Shown piece by piece: positions 1 to 6,238 of a stretch of 8,140 nt of DNA. The stretch's first letter is position 1. Each line of letters opens with the position of its first letter. Where the stretch lies: positions 1-8,140 of the forward strand of contig MAXM01000092.1 in assembly GCA_001751015.1 (NCBI GenBank). Reading direction: 5' to 3'. The notes below the pieces were generated by a model. It was not told where the DNA came from. It saw only the letters and a list, made by a program, of their open reading frames with translations, and made no database searches. Origin of the DNA: Desulfobacterales bacterium C00003106. Lineage in GTDB: Bacteria; Desulfobacterota; Desulfobacteria; Desulfobacterales; C00003106. Position numbers and translations under genes: made by a program.

Positions 1-174
1 CCTGAGCGCCTTAACAGGAAAGTTATTCCGTCCCCGTTCCTAACCGGACCTTTTGAAAGCAAAAGATGGAATCTTTCCGCTGTCCGGAAAGGACGAATCG
101 CATACGCCTTCCAGGTTTTCGGTCCCTACAATATCGATATGGCATCGAGCAAGGAAGAAGGGCTTTTTGATTGA
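1..174 (+). CDS. Possible 3' end of an unrecognised gene (57 codons, 5' truncated)
   Basis: Frame 1 is open from the first base to a TGA at 172-174. The other two plus-strand frames are closed early. The 57 visible residues end in ...KEEGLFD and include the stretch RIAYAFQVFGPYNID. I do not recognise the family. Codon choice looks ordinary and resembles the genes to the right, but an open frame this short could occur by chance. No start is visible, so if it is real the gene begins left of the window. It would converge with the tRNA-Leu gene on the other strand, leaving about 42 nt between their ends. It could equally be non-coding spacer downstream of the tRNA. Confidence 0.35.
   Translation, partial: PERLNRKVIPSPFLTGPFESKRWNLSAVRKGRIAYAFQVFGPYNIDMASSKEEGLFD
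73..91. repeat. Short perfect inverted repeat (7-bp stem, 5-nt loop)
   Basis: CTTTCCG at 73-79 pairs with CGGAAAG at 85-91 around a 5-nt loop. Read on the minus strand it lies about 125 nt downstream of the tRNA-Leu gene and is followed by ATTCCATCTTTT, a weak and delayed T-rich stretch. It might help end the tRNA transcript, but there is no proper U-tract. It also falls inside the possible coding frame on the plus strand. I report it as a structure without assigning a function. Confidence 0.3.
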
Positions 175-216
175 GGAGGCATTGAGAAAAGAGTCTTTAA
201 GCGAATTTTTATGATT

Positions 217-303
217 TGGTGCCGAAGGCGAGACTCGAACTCGCACAGGCATTTGCCCACTAGACCCTGAACCTAGCGCGTCTACCAGTTCCGCCACTTC
301 GGC
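217..303 (-). tRNA. tRNA-Leu (anticodon CAG)
   Basis: The minus strand folds as a class II tRNA of 87 nt with the CCA end encoded in the DNA. The 7-bp acceptor stem is GCCGAAG/CTTCGGC, with discriminator A at 220 and CCA at 217-219. The D arm contains AACTGGTAGAC. The anticodon arm is CTAGG-TTCAGGG-TCTAG, placing CAG at 267-269. A long variable arm, typical of leucine tRNAs, follows, and the T arm is GCGAG-TTCGAGT-CTCGC. It decodes CUG leucine codons. Transcription runs leftward from a strong-looking promoter at 347-374, divergent from the ribF operon. Confidence 0.97.
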
Positions 304-317
304 ATCCAGACCAAAAA

Positions 318-338
318 GACTTGTTGATTAAGCAAGTC
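318..338 (-). other. Stem-loop with T-run in the tRNA-Leu leader
   Basis: On the minus strand GACTTG (333-338) pairs with CAAGTC (318-323) across a 9-nt loop and is followed directly by TTTTT (313-317). If transcription starts near 340, as the promoter spacing suggests, this hairpin is the very 5' end of the tRNA precursor. It resembles a weak intrinsic terminator or a processing structure. Six base pairs with half A/T content make strong termination unlikely. Confidence 0.3.
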
Positions 339-352
339 AGATGTTCTATATA
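324..352 (+). promoter_or_regulatory. Candidate sigma70-type promoter for the ribF operon
   Basis: TTGATT at 324-329 and TATATA at 347-352 are separated by 17 nt, each matching four of six consensus positions. Predicted initiation is near 359, giving an untranslated leader of about 50 nt before the ribF GTG at 409. The TATATA hexamer is palindromic and is also the best -10 for the opposing tRNA promoter. The call is by eye. Confidence 0.4.
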
Positions 353-374
353 TATTTTTTCCTGGTGTTGTCAA
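347..374 (-). promoter_or_regulatory. Promoter of tRNA-Leu
   Basis: The minus strand reads a perfect -35 TTGACA (369-374). A -10 of TATATA (347-352, 16-nt spacer) or TATAGA (345-350, 18-nt spacer) follows. Transcription would start near 340, about 37 nt before the mature tRNA 5' end at 303. The perfect -35 and A/T-rich -10 fit a highly expressed stable RNA gene. Confidence 0.65.
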
Positions 375-408
375 GCTATAGTTCATTAAACGTTTTTGGA
401 GATCATTC

Positions 409-1335
409 GTGCAGCTTATTGAAGGTATAGAAAAGATAATCAGCCCTTTCACAAACCCTGCGATAACTATCGGTAATTTTGATGGTGTTCATCTCGGCCA
501 CAAGACCCTTTTGCGTCACGTCACTAAAAAGGCAAAAGAGATTGGCGGTCCCTCGATTGTGATGACATTTGAACCACATCCCCTGAAGGTACTGAAACCG
601 GAGATATGTCCTCCCCTCATCACGACCTATGAGCGAAAGGTCGAATTGATCGCCAGGGCCGGGATCGATGTCGTGATAGCTGTCGATTTTACACGCGAAT
701 TTGCAGGTAATTCCGCGGAGTCATTTGTCAGGGATATTCTGTGTAATACCGTGGGGATGAAGGCGATTATCGTTGGACCGGATTATACATTCGGAAAAGA
801 CCGAAAAGGGTCGATAAAGGATCTGAAGAGACTCAGCGCGACCTGTGGTTTTGATGTCATGGTTGTTCCGTGGCAGGGCGCCGAAGGAGAGAGAATCAGC
901 AGCACCAAGCTGAGAAATCTGATTACAGCCGGCAATGTTGCAGAGGCCAAACAGCTACTCGGCAGATACTATCAGGTTCGTGGATCCGTTGTGCCCGGCC
1001 GCAACCGGGGCGGACGTCTCCTTGGTTTTCCAACCGCCAATCTAAAAAGCCACAATGATCTATGCCCCAAAAAAGGCGTTTATGCTATTACTGCAAAACA
1101 CGGTCAGACCCTCTACAGGGGGGTGGCCAATATCGGTTACAGCCCCACATTTGCCGACCATACCTTTACCGTAGAAGTTCATCTGTTTGATTTTGACAAG
1201 GACATCTACGGCGATTGTATTCGCGTCGAATTTGTAGCCTATTTGCGTGGAGAGATAAAATTCGCCGGTCCCGGGGAGCTGGCAACGCAAATCAAGAAAG
1301 ACATAATCAAAGCCAAGGAAATTCTCTCATCATAG
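409..1335 (+). CDS. ribF: Bifunctional riboflavin kinase / FAD synthetase (RibF)
   Basis: This cytoplasmic enzyme phosphorylates riboflavin to FMN and then adenylates FMN to FAD. The 308-residue length is normal for the family. The N-terminal FMN adenylyltransferase half shows the nucleotidyltransferase signature GNFDGVHLGH at residues 22-31, TFEPHP at 53-58 and ISSTKLR at 163-169. The C-terminal riboflavin kinase half shows GFPTANL at 206-212 and NIGYSPTF at 241-248. The GTG start at 409 is supported by GGAG at 398-401, 7 nt upstream, and by the conserved motif starting at a typical distance from the N-terminus. It is the first gene of the operon, and the NUDIX gene follows after 3 nt. The short leader has no room for an FMN riboswitch. 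Confidence 0.96.
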   Translation: MQLIEGIEKIISPFTNPAITIGNFDGVHLGHKTLLRHVTKKAKEIGGPSIVMTFEPHPLKVLKPEICPPLITTYERKVELIARAGIDVVIAVDFTREFAGNSAESFVRDILCNTVGMKAIIVGPDYTFGKDRKGSIKDLKRLSATCGFDVMVVPWQGAEGERISSTKLRNLITAGNVAEAKQLLGRYYQVRGSVVPGRNRGGRLLGFPTANLKSHNDLCPKKGVYAITAKHGQTLYRGVANIGYSPTFADHTFTVEVHLFDFDKDIYGDCIRVEFVAYLRGEIKFAGPGELATQIKKDIIKAKEILSS

Positions 1336-1338
1336 CCC

Positions 1339-1914
1339 ATGAAGATAATAAAAATAAAAGAATGTCGGGAAAGCCGGTGGTTCAAACCCAAACAGATCGT
1401 CTACACAAATGACCGGGGCGGCGATCTTCGATGGGACTATATCGAACGTACCGGGTCAGCGGCCTCGGTCATCATTGTTCCACGCTTTCGGAACTCAGGT
1501 GATTATCTCCTTATTCGACAATACAGGGTCATATTCGACACGTATGTGATAGGTTTTCCCGCCGGTATCACGGATGAAAACGAAACGGTTGAATCCGCGG
1601 CCCTGCGCGAACTTCAGGAGGAAACCGGCTACTCGGGGAAGATCAGGCAGATATCACCTCCCATTACAATAAACAGCGCGCTTGTCCGTGAAACAGCGTG
1701 TTGTGTGCTGATTGAGATAGACGACGATGCCGTGCCGGCCCCTCAGGAGCTTGAGGATTCAGAAGAGATAGAGGTCTTTCGCATAGAAGAATCAAAACTG
1801 GCGTCTTTTTTCGAAAGGGCGACGGAAAGGGGTGACCTGATCAGCGCCGGTCCGTGGTTTATCCATATGACAGACTCATGGCTGAAGGATTGTGGCAGGA
1901 GCACAGGCAAATGA
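1339..1914 (+). CDS. NUDIX hydrolase, ADP-ribose pyrophosphatase-like
   Basis: The 191-residue protein has a complete NUDIX box from G76 to Y98 fitting GX5EX7REUXEEXGU, with E91, E94 and E95 available for Mg2+ binding. RQYR at 60-63 and GFPAG at 72-76 before the box, and the length, resemble the ADP-ribose/nucleoside-diphosphate-sugar pyrophosphatase branch. The predicted reaction is cleavage of an X-linked nucleoside diphosphate, for example ADP-ribose to AMP and ribose 5-phosphate. The sequence alone does not fix the substrate. The ATG at 1339 is 3 nt after the ribF stop and has no close Shine-Dalgarno; the nearest purine tract is AAGGAA at 1315-1320. Translation therefore probably relies on coupling to ribF. 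The stop overlaps the fmt start as ATGA. FAD is another conceivable dinucleotide substrate given the neighbour. Confidence 0.9.
   Translation: MKIIKIKECRESRWFKPKQIVYTNDRGGDLRWDYIERTGSAASVIIVPRFRNSGDYLLIRQYRVIFDTYVIGFPAGITDENETVESAALRELQEETGYSGKIRQISPPITINSALVRETACCVLIEIDDDAVPAPQELEDSEEIEVFRIEESKLASFFERATERGDLISAGPWFIHMTDSWLKDCGRSTGK
1897..1901 (+). promoter_or_regulatory. Ribosome binding site fixing the fmt start
   Basis: AGGAG inside the end of the NUDIX gene lies 9 nt before the ATG at 1911. It supports that start over an in-frame ATG further upstream at 1854. Confidence 0.7.
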
Positions 1915-2855
1915 CAGGTTATAGAATCATATTCATGGGAACGCCTGAATTTTCAGTTCCCACCTTAAGGAGTCTCTTTGAGGAAGGTGAGAATGTTGTT
2001 GCCGTTGTCACACAGCCGGACAAACCAAAAGGCCGCGGCAGAAAGATCTCAAAATCGCCGGTAAAGGTCGAGGCTGAACGTCACGGCTGTCTTGTGCTTC
2101 AGCCGCAAAAGCCCGGGACAGATGAGTTCATCCAACAGATGGAGGGCTTGTCTGCTGACCTTTTGGTCGTGGTAGCTTACGGTCATATACTCTCAGAAAA
2201 AATTCTATCGATTCCCCGTAAAGGGGCCATCAATATCCACGCATCTCTCCTTCCGAAGTACCGTGGGGCCGCACCGATCCAATGGGCCGTAATCAATGGC
2301 GAAAAAGAAACAGGTGTTACTACCATGTGGATGGATGCAGGCATGGACACCGGCGATATGCTGCTGGCTTCCACTCTCTCAATCGGGTCTCACGACACGG
2401 CAGGCGCTCTTGCAGCACGTCTCTCTGTTGCCGGCGCACAGCTCCTCATTGAAACCATTGATTGCCTGAAACACGGAACTCTGAAGTCGATCCCTCAGGA
2501 TTCGCAACATGTCAGCTATGCTCCCCTGCTAAAAAAAGAAGATGGCAGGATCGACTGGACAAAATCGGCATCTGAACTCGATTGCTTTGTGCGGGGGATG
2601 TCGCCCTGGCCGGGGGCCTTTACGCTTCTTTCGGGGAAAAGAATGAGAATATATGATGTGAAACCCATTTCCGGAGACCCGGAATCTCGTCCGGGCACGA
2701 CAATACCGTCCTTCCCCGGAGAATGGCACGTTGCCTGCGGCAAAGGCATCCTTTCCATCCTCGAAGTTCAGGCCCCGTCCGGCAAGCGCCTGAAAATCGA
2801 GGATTTTCTGCGCGGACATCCCATTGCCCCGGGGGTGGCACCGGGTCGGGAATGA
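1911..2855 (+). CDS. fmt: Methionyl-tRNA formyltransferase
   Basis: The enzyme transfers a formyl group from 10-formyl-tetrahydrofolate to initiator Met-tRNA for bacterial translation initiation. At 314 residues it is close to the usual length of about 315. The N-terminus MTGYRIIFMGTPEFSVP is characteristic. The catalytic N108, H110 and D146 sit in NIHASLLPKYRGAAPI (108-123) and MDAGMDTGDM (141-150). The C-terminal OB-fold, tRNA-binding part begins around residue 205 and includes GRIDW (212-216) and SPWPGAF (231-237). The start at 1911 is chosen over an upstream in-frame ATG because of the AGGAG at 1897-1901, the ATGA overlap with the NUDIX stop, and the family's typical N-terminus. Its stop again forms an ATGA overlap with the PASTA gene. 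The usual partner def (peptide deformylase) is not in the window. Confidence 0.96.
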   Translation: MTGYRIIFMGTPEFSVPTLRSLFEEGENVVAVVTQPDKPKGRGRKISKSPVKVEAERHGCLVLQPQKPGTDEFIQQMEGLSADLLVVVAYGHILSEKILSIPRKGAINIHASLLPKYRGAAPIQWAVINGEKETGVTTMWMDAGMDTGDMLLASTLSIGSHDTAGALAARLSVAGAQLLIETIDCLKHGTLKSIPQDSQHVSYAPLLKKEDGRIDWTKSASELDCFVRGMSPWPGAFTLLSGKRMRIYDVKPISGDPESRPGTTIPSFPGEWHVACGKGILSILEVQAPSGKRLKIEDFLRGHPIAPGVAPGRE

Positions 2856-3799
2856 CATCCTTGATGAAGATAATCATTGCTTCCGGCATCTTCCTGGTGG
2901 TGGCGGTAATATGCGGATATCTCACTTTGACATCCATTATCAAGAGTGAAGATGTTGTTGTGGTTCCCGCTCTCACAGGAAAGGACGCGATCTATGCGCT
3001 TGAAATGCTGACCGATCTCAGGCTGAATATCAAGGTGAAGGGATCTGAATATCATGCTGATATACCAAAAAATTATATAATCTTCCAGGAACCTTCCGCA
3101 GGCGATGAAATAAAAAAAGATAGAGATGTCCATGTCGTATTGTCAAAAGGACAAAAGAGCTTTCTGCTCCCGGACCTTGTCGGCATGGATATTCGACAGG
3201 CCAGGATCATACTCGAAGAAAACGACCTGAATATCGGGAACCTCGCCAAGGTCTTTGACAATCGATCCGGACCTGACCGGGTCATGGCGCAAACGCCCGA
3301 TTCCATGGAGACTGTCACAAGAGGAAGCAATGTTGACCTCTTAGTCAGTCTCGGACAGAGGCCGAAAGCGCTTGCAATGCCTTTGCTCGTGGAATTGACC
3401 CTGGATGATGCAATACTCCTTCTTGACCGTGAAGGACTGATCATGGGAGAGATCAGGTCAACGTTCAGGAAGGAAAAGCCAAACGGAGTTGTTGTGGCGC
3501 AGGAGCCGGCAAAAGGCTACCGGGTCACAAAGGGCGCAAGGGTGCACCTGACTATAAACCGGCTCAAGGTCAGGGAGATATCTCCGGGAGGAATCCATGT
3601 TTTCAGATACAGTTCGCCCAACGGATTTCTGAAAAGACGTGTGCGGATTATTATGAACATGCAGGGCTTTTCACACAGTCTCTATGATGCCTTTGTAAAG
3701 CCGGGAGAGGATATAAGGCTGTTGGTGCCGCAGGATCCGGATGTAACCCTTTTTGTGTACGAGGACAATGAACTTATCCTGAAAAAAGTTGTTTATTGA
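2852..3799 (+). CDS. Membrane-anchored PASTA-domain protein without a kinase
   Basis: A 315-residue protein with a short cytoplasmic N-terminus, one transmembrane helix at about residues 6-28, and three tandem PASTA repeats at roughly 36-100, 103-168 and 173-236. Repeats 1 and 2 show the P-x-L-x-G-x(4)-A pattern (PALTGKDAIYA, PDLVGMDIRQA). QEP/QTP-plus-charge motifs occur at 79-81, 147-149 and 217-219. The last 77 residues form a separate beta-rich-looking tail (RRVRIIMNM, DPDVTLFVYEDNELIL) that I cannot assign. PASTA repeats bind muropeptides or cell-wall components in Ser/Thr kinases and PBPs, but no kinase or transpeptidase domain is present here. An envelope-sensing or scaffolding role is therefore only inferred. 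The ATG at 2852 overlaps the fmt stop (ATGA); ATG 2864 is an alternative. Similar proteins occur beside rpe in deltaproteobacteria. Confidence 0.85.
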   Translation: MTSLMKIIIASGIFLVVAVICGYLTLTSIIKSEDVVVVPALTGKDAIYALEMLTDLRLNIKVKGSEYHADIPKNYIIFQEPSAGDEIKKDRDVHVVLSKGQKSFLLPDLVGMDIRQARIILEENDLNIGNLAKVFDNRSGPDRVMAQTPDSMETVTRGSNVDLLVSLGQRPKALAMPLLVELTLDDAILLLDREGLIMGEIRSTFRKEKPNGVVVAQEPAKGYRVTKGARVHLTINRLKVREISPGGIHVFRYSSPNGFLKRRVRIIMNMQGFSHSLYDAFVKPGEDIRLLVPQDPDVTLFVYEDNELILKKVVY

Positions 3800-3801
3800 A
3801 T

Positions 3802-3807
3802 GAGAGG
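3802..3807 (+). promoter_or_regulatory. Ribosome binding site fixing the rpe start
   Basis: GAGAGG ends 6 nt before the ATG at 3814. It favours that start over a TTG at 3796 that overlaps the PASTA stop and would add six non-conserved residues. Confidence 0.7.
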
Positions 3808-3813
3808 TCAAAA

Positions 3814-4470
3814 ATGAAACTGATTGCCCCGTCCATTCTCTCTGCTGATTTTTCACGCTTGGGAGAAGAGATCAATGCGGTTGAAAAGGCCGGAGCCGAC
3901 TGGATACACATTGATGTCATGGATGGCCATTTCGTCCCCAACATCACAATAGGTCCCCTGATAGTATCAGCTGTAACGCGATCAACAGAACTGACCCTCG
4001 ATGTTCATCTGATGATCGAAAATCCGGATGCATACCTCGCTGATTTTGCAGAAGCGGGCAGCTCCATTATTACTGTTCATGCGGAGGCCTGCAGGCATCT
4101 CCACAGCACCATTCATGCCATCAGGGACCTCGACGTCAAAACGGGCGTCGCGCTGAACCCGGCCACTCCTCTTTCTGCGATCGACTGGATATTGGAAGAT
4201 CTTGATATAGTCGTTTTGATGAGCGTCAATCCGGGCTTCGGGGGACAGAGATTTATCCCTGAATCCATCAAGAAAATAGAACTGCTTAGGCAGGCCATTG
4301 ACGAAAAGGGCGCAAATACTCTCATTGAGGTGGACGGAGGGATTAACCTTGATACTATTCGCGCGGTATCAGAGGCAGGCGCGGATGTATTTGTGGCCGG
4401 TTCAGCGGTATTCGGCAGCAACAACTATGCGGAAACGATTGATCAACTCAAGTCCATCACGAACCCCTAA
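3814..4470 (+). CDS. rpe: Ribulose-phosphate 3-epimerase
   Basis: This cytoplasmic TIM-barrel enzyme interconverts ribulose 5-phosphate and xylulose 5-phosphate in the pentose phosphate pathway. The 218-residue length is standard. It opens with the family signature APSILSADF (5-13). HIDVMDGHFVPN at 32-43 supplies metal ligand H32 and catalytic D34, and DVHLM at 63-67 supplies H65. MSVNPGFGGQ (136-145) is the phosphate-side loop. VDGGIN (173-178) carries the second catalytic aspartate, D174. No substitution at a key position is visible. The gene lies 14 nt after the PASTA gene with its own GAGAGG ribosome site, and 21 nt before the AOR gene. Confidence 0.96.
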   Translation: MKLIAPSILSADFSRLGEEINAVEKAGADWIHIDVMDGHFVPNITIGPLIVSAVTRSTELTLDVHLMIENPDAYLADFAEAGSSIITVHAEACRHLHSTIHAIRDLDVKTGVALNPATPLSAIDWILEDLDIVVLMSVNPGFGGQRFIPESIKKIELLRQAIDEKGANTLIEVDGGINLDTIRAVSEAGADVFVAGSAVFGSNNYAETIDQLKSITNP

Positions 4471-4491
4471 TCCTGAACATCAATCATCAAT

Positions 4492-6234
4492 ATGAATATG
4501 CTTCCGGGTTACATGGGTCAGGGGCTTCTGCTCAACCTCTCCCTTCATACCGCTCAAGCAGTTCCTCTATCAGAAGAGATGACCGCGAGCTACCTTGGTG
4601 GACGTGGATTCGGTATCCCGCTTATGAAGGACTGGATTAACACTGACCCCTTTCATTCGGATATGCCGTTGCTATTTAATACCGGTCCGCTGAACAATAC
4701 CGGTGTTTATTCTTCGGGTCGCGGGAGCCTGGTCTCCAGGTCGCCACTCACAGGGACTCTCTTTGACGCGTCATTTGGAGGCAGATTTGCGCATTGCCTG
4801 AAAGGGGCCGGTTTTGATTATCTTTCTGTTCAGGGCAAGAGCAGCACGCCGGTTGTTGTAAAGATCCGGGATGGCAAGGCAACGTTTGTGCCGGGCGATC
4901 AGTTATGGGGAAAGACCACGGTTGACACACATGACGCCCTCAAGAAAGACGGGGCCACTGCGGTTATCGGCCCTGCCGGTGAAAACAGGGTGCTGTTCGC
5001 CAATGTCTGTATCGACGGGCGCTACTTTGCAGGCCGCGGCGGACTCGGCGCAGTAATGGGAAACAAGAACCTGAAAGGCATCGTTGTGTCCGGCAACAAA
5101 AAGCCTTTCCGGGCGGATACGAAACGTATCAATACTGCAAACAGGGAGATACTCCGTCTTTTCAAGGCATCTCCCGTCCTGTATGGTCCTTTTGGCATTC
5201 GCAGGCTTGGGACGCCTGCGCTCGTGGATGTAATAAATGCACGGCGGATGATGCCGACGGCCAATTTCCGCAAGACATATTTTCGGGATGCCCGCAGGTT
5301 TTCGGGTGTTGAGCTTGCCAGGCAGGAGAAAAGGGGAGGGCACGGATGTTATGCCTGTCCGATAGGGTGCAAAAAGACCATGAAGGGGGAAGGGCCGGCC
5401 CCGGAATACGAAAGCGTCAGCCACTTCGGCGCCTTGAACTCAAACAACGATCTTTCTGCTATTATACGGGCGAATGACCTTTGCAACCGACTCGGGATGG
5501 ATACAATATCCACGGGCTCGACAATTGCCTGTTTTGCCGAGATCAACGGCGCGAATCTGAACGGAGATTCGATCTGTTCCATGATTCAGGATATTGCCTG
5601 CCGAAAAGGGGAGGGGGATATCCTGGCAGCGGGGTCCGTGCGTTACGCGAAAGGCCGTGGAAGGCCCGACACGGCAATGGCAGTAAAGGGACTGGAGCTT
5701 GCCGCATACGATCCCCGTGGCGCTTACGGGATGGCGCTTGCCTATGGCACTGCGCAAAGGGGAGGGTGTCACCTGAGGGCATATCCTGTGGGGAGCGAGA
5801 TCCTGCGCAGGCCGGTTCCGACCGACCGGTTCTCATTTGAAGGAAAGGCGCGGCTCATAAAGATTGCAGAGGACGCAAACGCTGCGGCGGATTCTCTCGT
5901 GGTTTGCAAATTCGGTCTGCTCGGAGCGAGCCTGGAGGAATATGCGTCGGCTCTTTCAGGGGTCATTGGCGTTGAAATATCTTCCGATGATCTGCTTTGT
6001 ATCGGCGAACGGATCTGTCTTGCTGAACGTTATTTGAACTCCCTGAACGGCTTTTCACGAAAAGACGATTACCTGCCGGATCGTTTCTATAAAGAAGAGG
6101 GGAGCAGCGGAGCCGGCATAGACGTTCCCGCCATTTCAAAAAGGGCATACGATGAGGCCCTCGACCGGTACTATCGCGCCCGAGGTTGTGACAGCAACGG
6201 AATTCCGCTCAACTTGCGAGGTATAGAAGGGTAG
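4492..6234 (+). CDS. Aldehyde:ferredoxin oxidoreductase family protein (tungsten/molybdenum pterin, [4Fe-4S])
   Basis: The 580-residue protein has the domain order of the AOR family, in which aldehydes are oxidised to carboxylates, or the reverse, with ferredoxin as electron partner. The N-terminal domain (about 5-200) begins GYMGQ...YLGGRGFG, as is typical. Three cluster cysteines are C286, C289 and C293 in CYACPIGC (CX2CX3C). The fourth is C472 in D467-SLVV-C472, corresponding to the pterin-proximal DxxGLC motif but with VV for GL. Other family stretches are PEYES (304-308), AYDPRGAYGMALAYGT (405-420) and GFSRKDDYLPDRF (520-532). It is somewhat short for the family (commonly about 600-620). 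The substrate is unknown, and no ferredoxin, ThiS/MoaD-like or pterin-maturation gene is adjacent. The ATG at 4492 (or 4498) lacks a clear Shine-Dalgarno. It follows rpe by 21 nt and is probably co-transcribed. Confidence 0.92.
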   Translation: MNMLPGYMGQGLLLNLSLHTAQAVPLSEEMTASYLGGRGFGIPLMKDWINTDPFHSDMPLLFNTGPLNNTGVYSSGRGSLVSRSPLTGTLFDASFGGRFAHCLKGAGFDYLSVQGKSSTPVVVKIRDGKATFVPGDQLWGKTTVDTHDALKKDGATAVIGPAGENRVLFANVCIDGRYFAGRGGLGAVMGNKNLKGIVVSGNKKPFRADTKRINTANREILRLFKASPVLYGPFGIRRLGTPALVDVINARRMMPTANFRKTYFRDARRFSGVELARQEKRGGHGCYACPIGCKKTMKGEGPAPEYESVSHFGALNSNNDLSAIIRANDLCNRLGMDTISTGSTIACFAEINGANLNGDSICSMIQDIACRKGEGDILAAGSVRYAKGRGRPDTAMAVKGLELAAYDPRGAYGMALAYGTAQRGGCHLRAYPVGSEILRRPVPTDRFSFEGKARLIKIAEDANAAADSLVVCKFGLLGASLEEYASALSGVIGVEISSDDLLCIGERICLAERYLNSLNGFSRKDDYLPDRFYKEEGSSGAGIDVPAISKRAYDEALDRYYRARGCDSNGIPLNLRGIEG

Positions 6235-6238
6235 GGCG

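Noticed and set aside
40..297. An 85-residue minus-strand open frame
   Set aside because: It reads straight through the tRNA-Leu gene, and its N-terminus is the translated tRNA sequence.
217..303. tRNA-Leu as an attachment site for an integrative element
   Set aside because: No second copy of the tRNA 3' end is seen elsewhere in the window, and the integrase at the right edge is of integron type.
353..408. FMN riboswitch upstream of ribF
   Set aside because: The leader is about 50 nt, far too short for an RFN element, and none of its conserved segments is visible.
1854..1910. A longer N-terminus for Fmt beginning at an upstream ATG
   Set aside because: The extra 19 residues lie inside the NUDIX gene, are not family-like, and lack the ribosome site seen before 1911.
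2723..2851. A longer N-terminus for the PASTA protein
   Set aside because: The added 43 residues are rich in Arg and Pro, overlap fmt in another frame and would sit before the membrane helix. The ATGA start at 2852 is better.
4903..5424. A 173-residue antisense open frame within the AOR gene
   Set aside because: It lies opposite a clear AOR coding sequence, lacks recognisable motifs, and is expected as a shadow in GC-rich codons.
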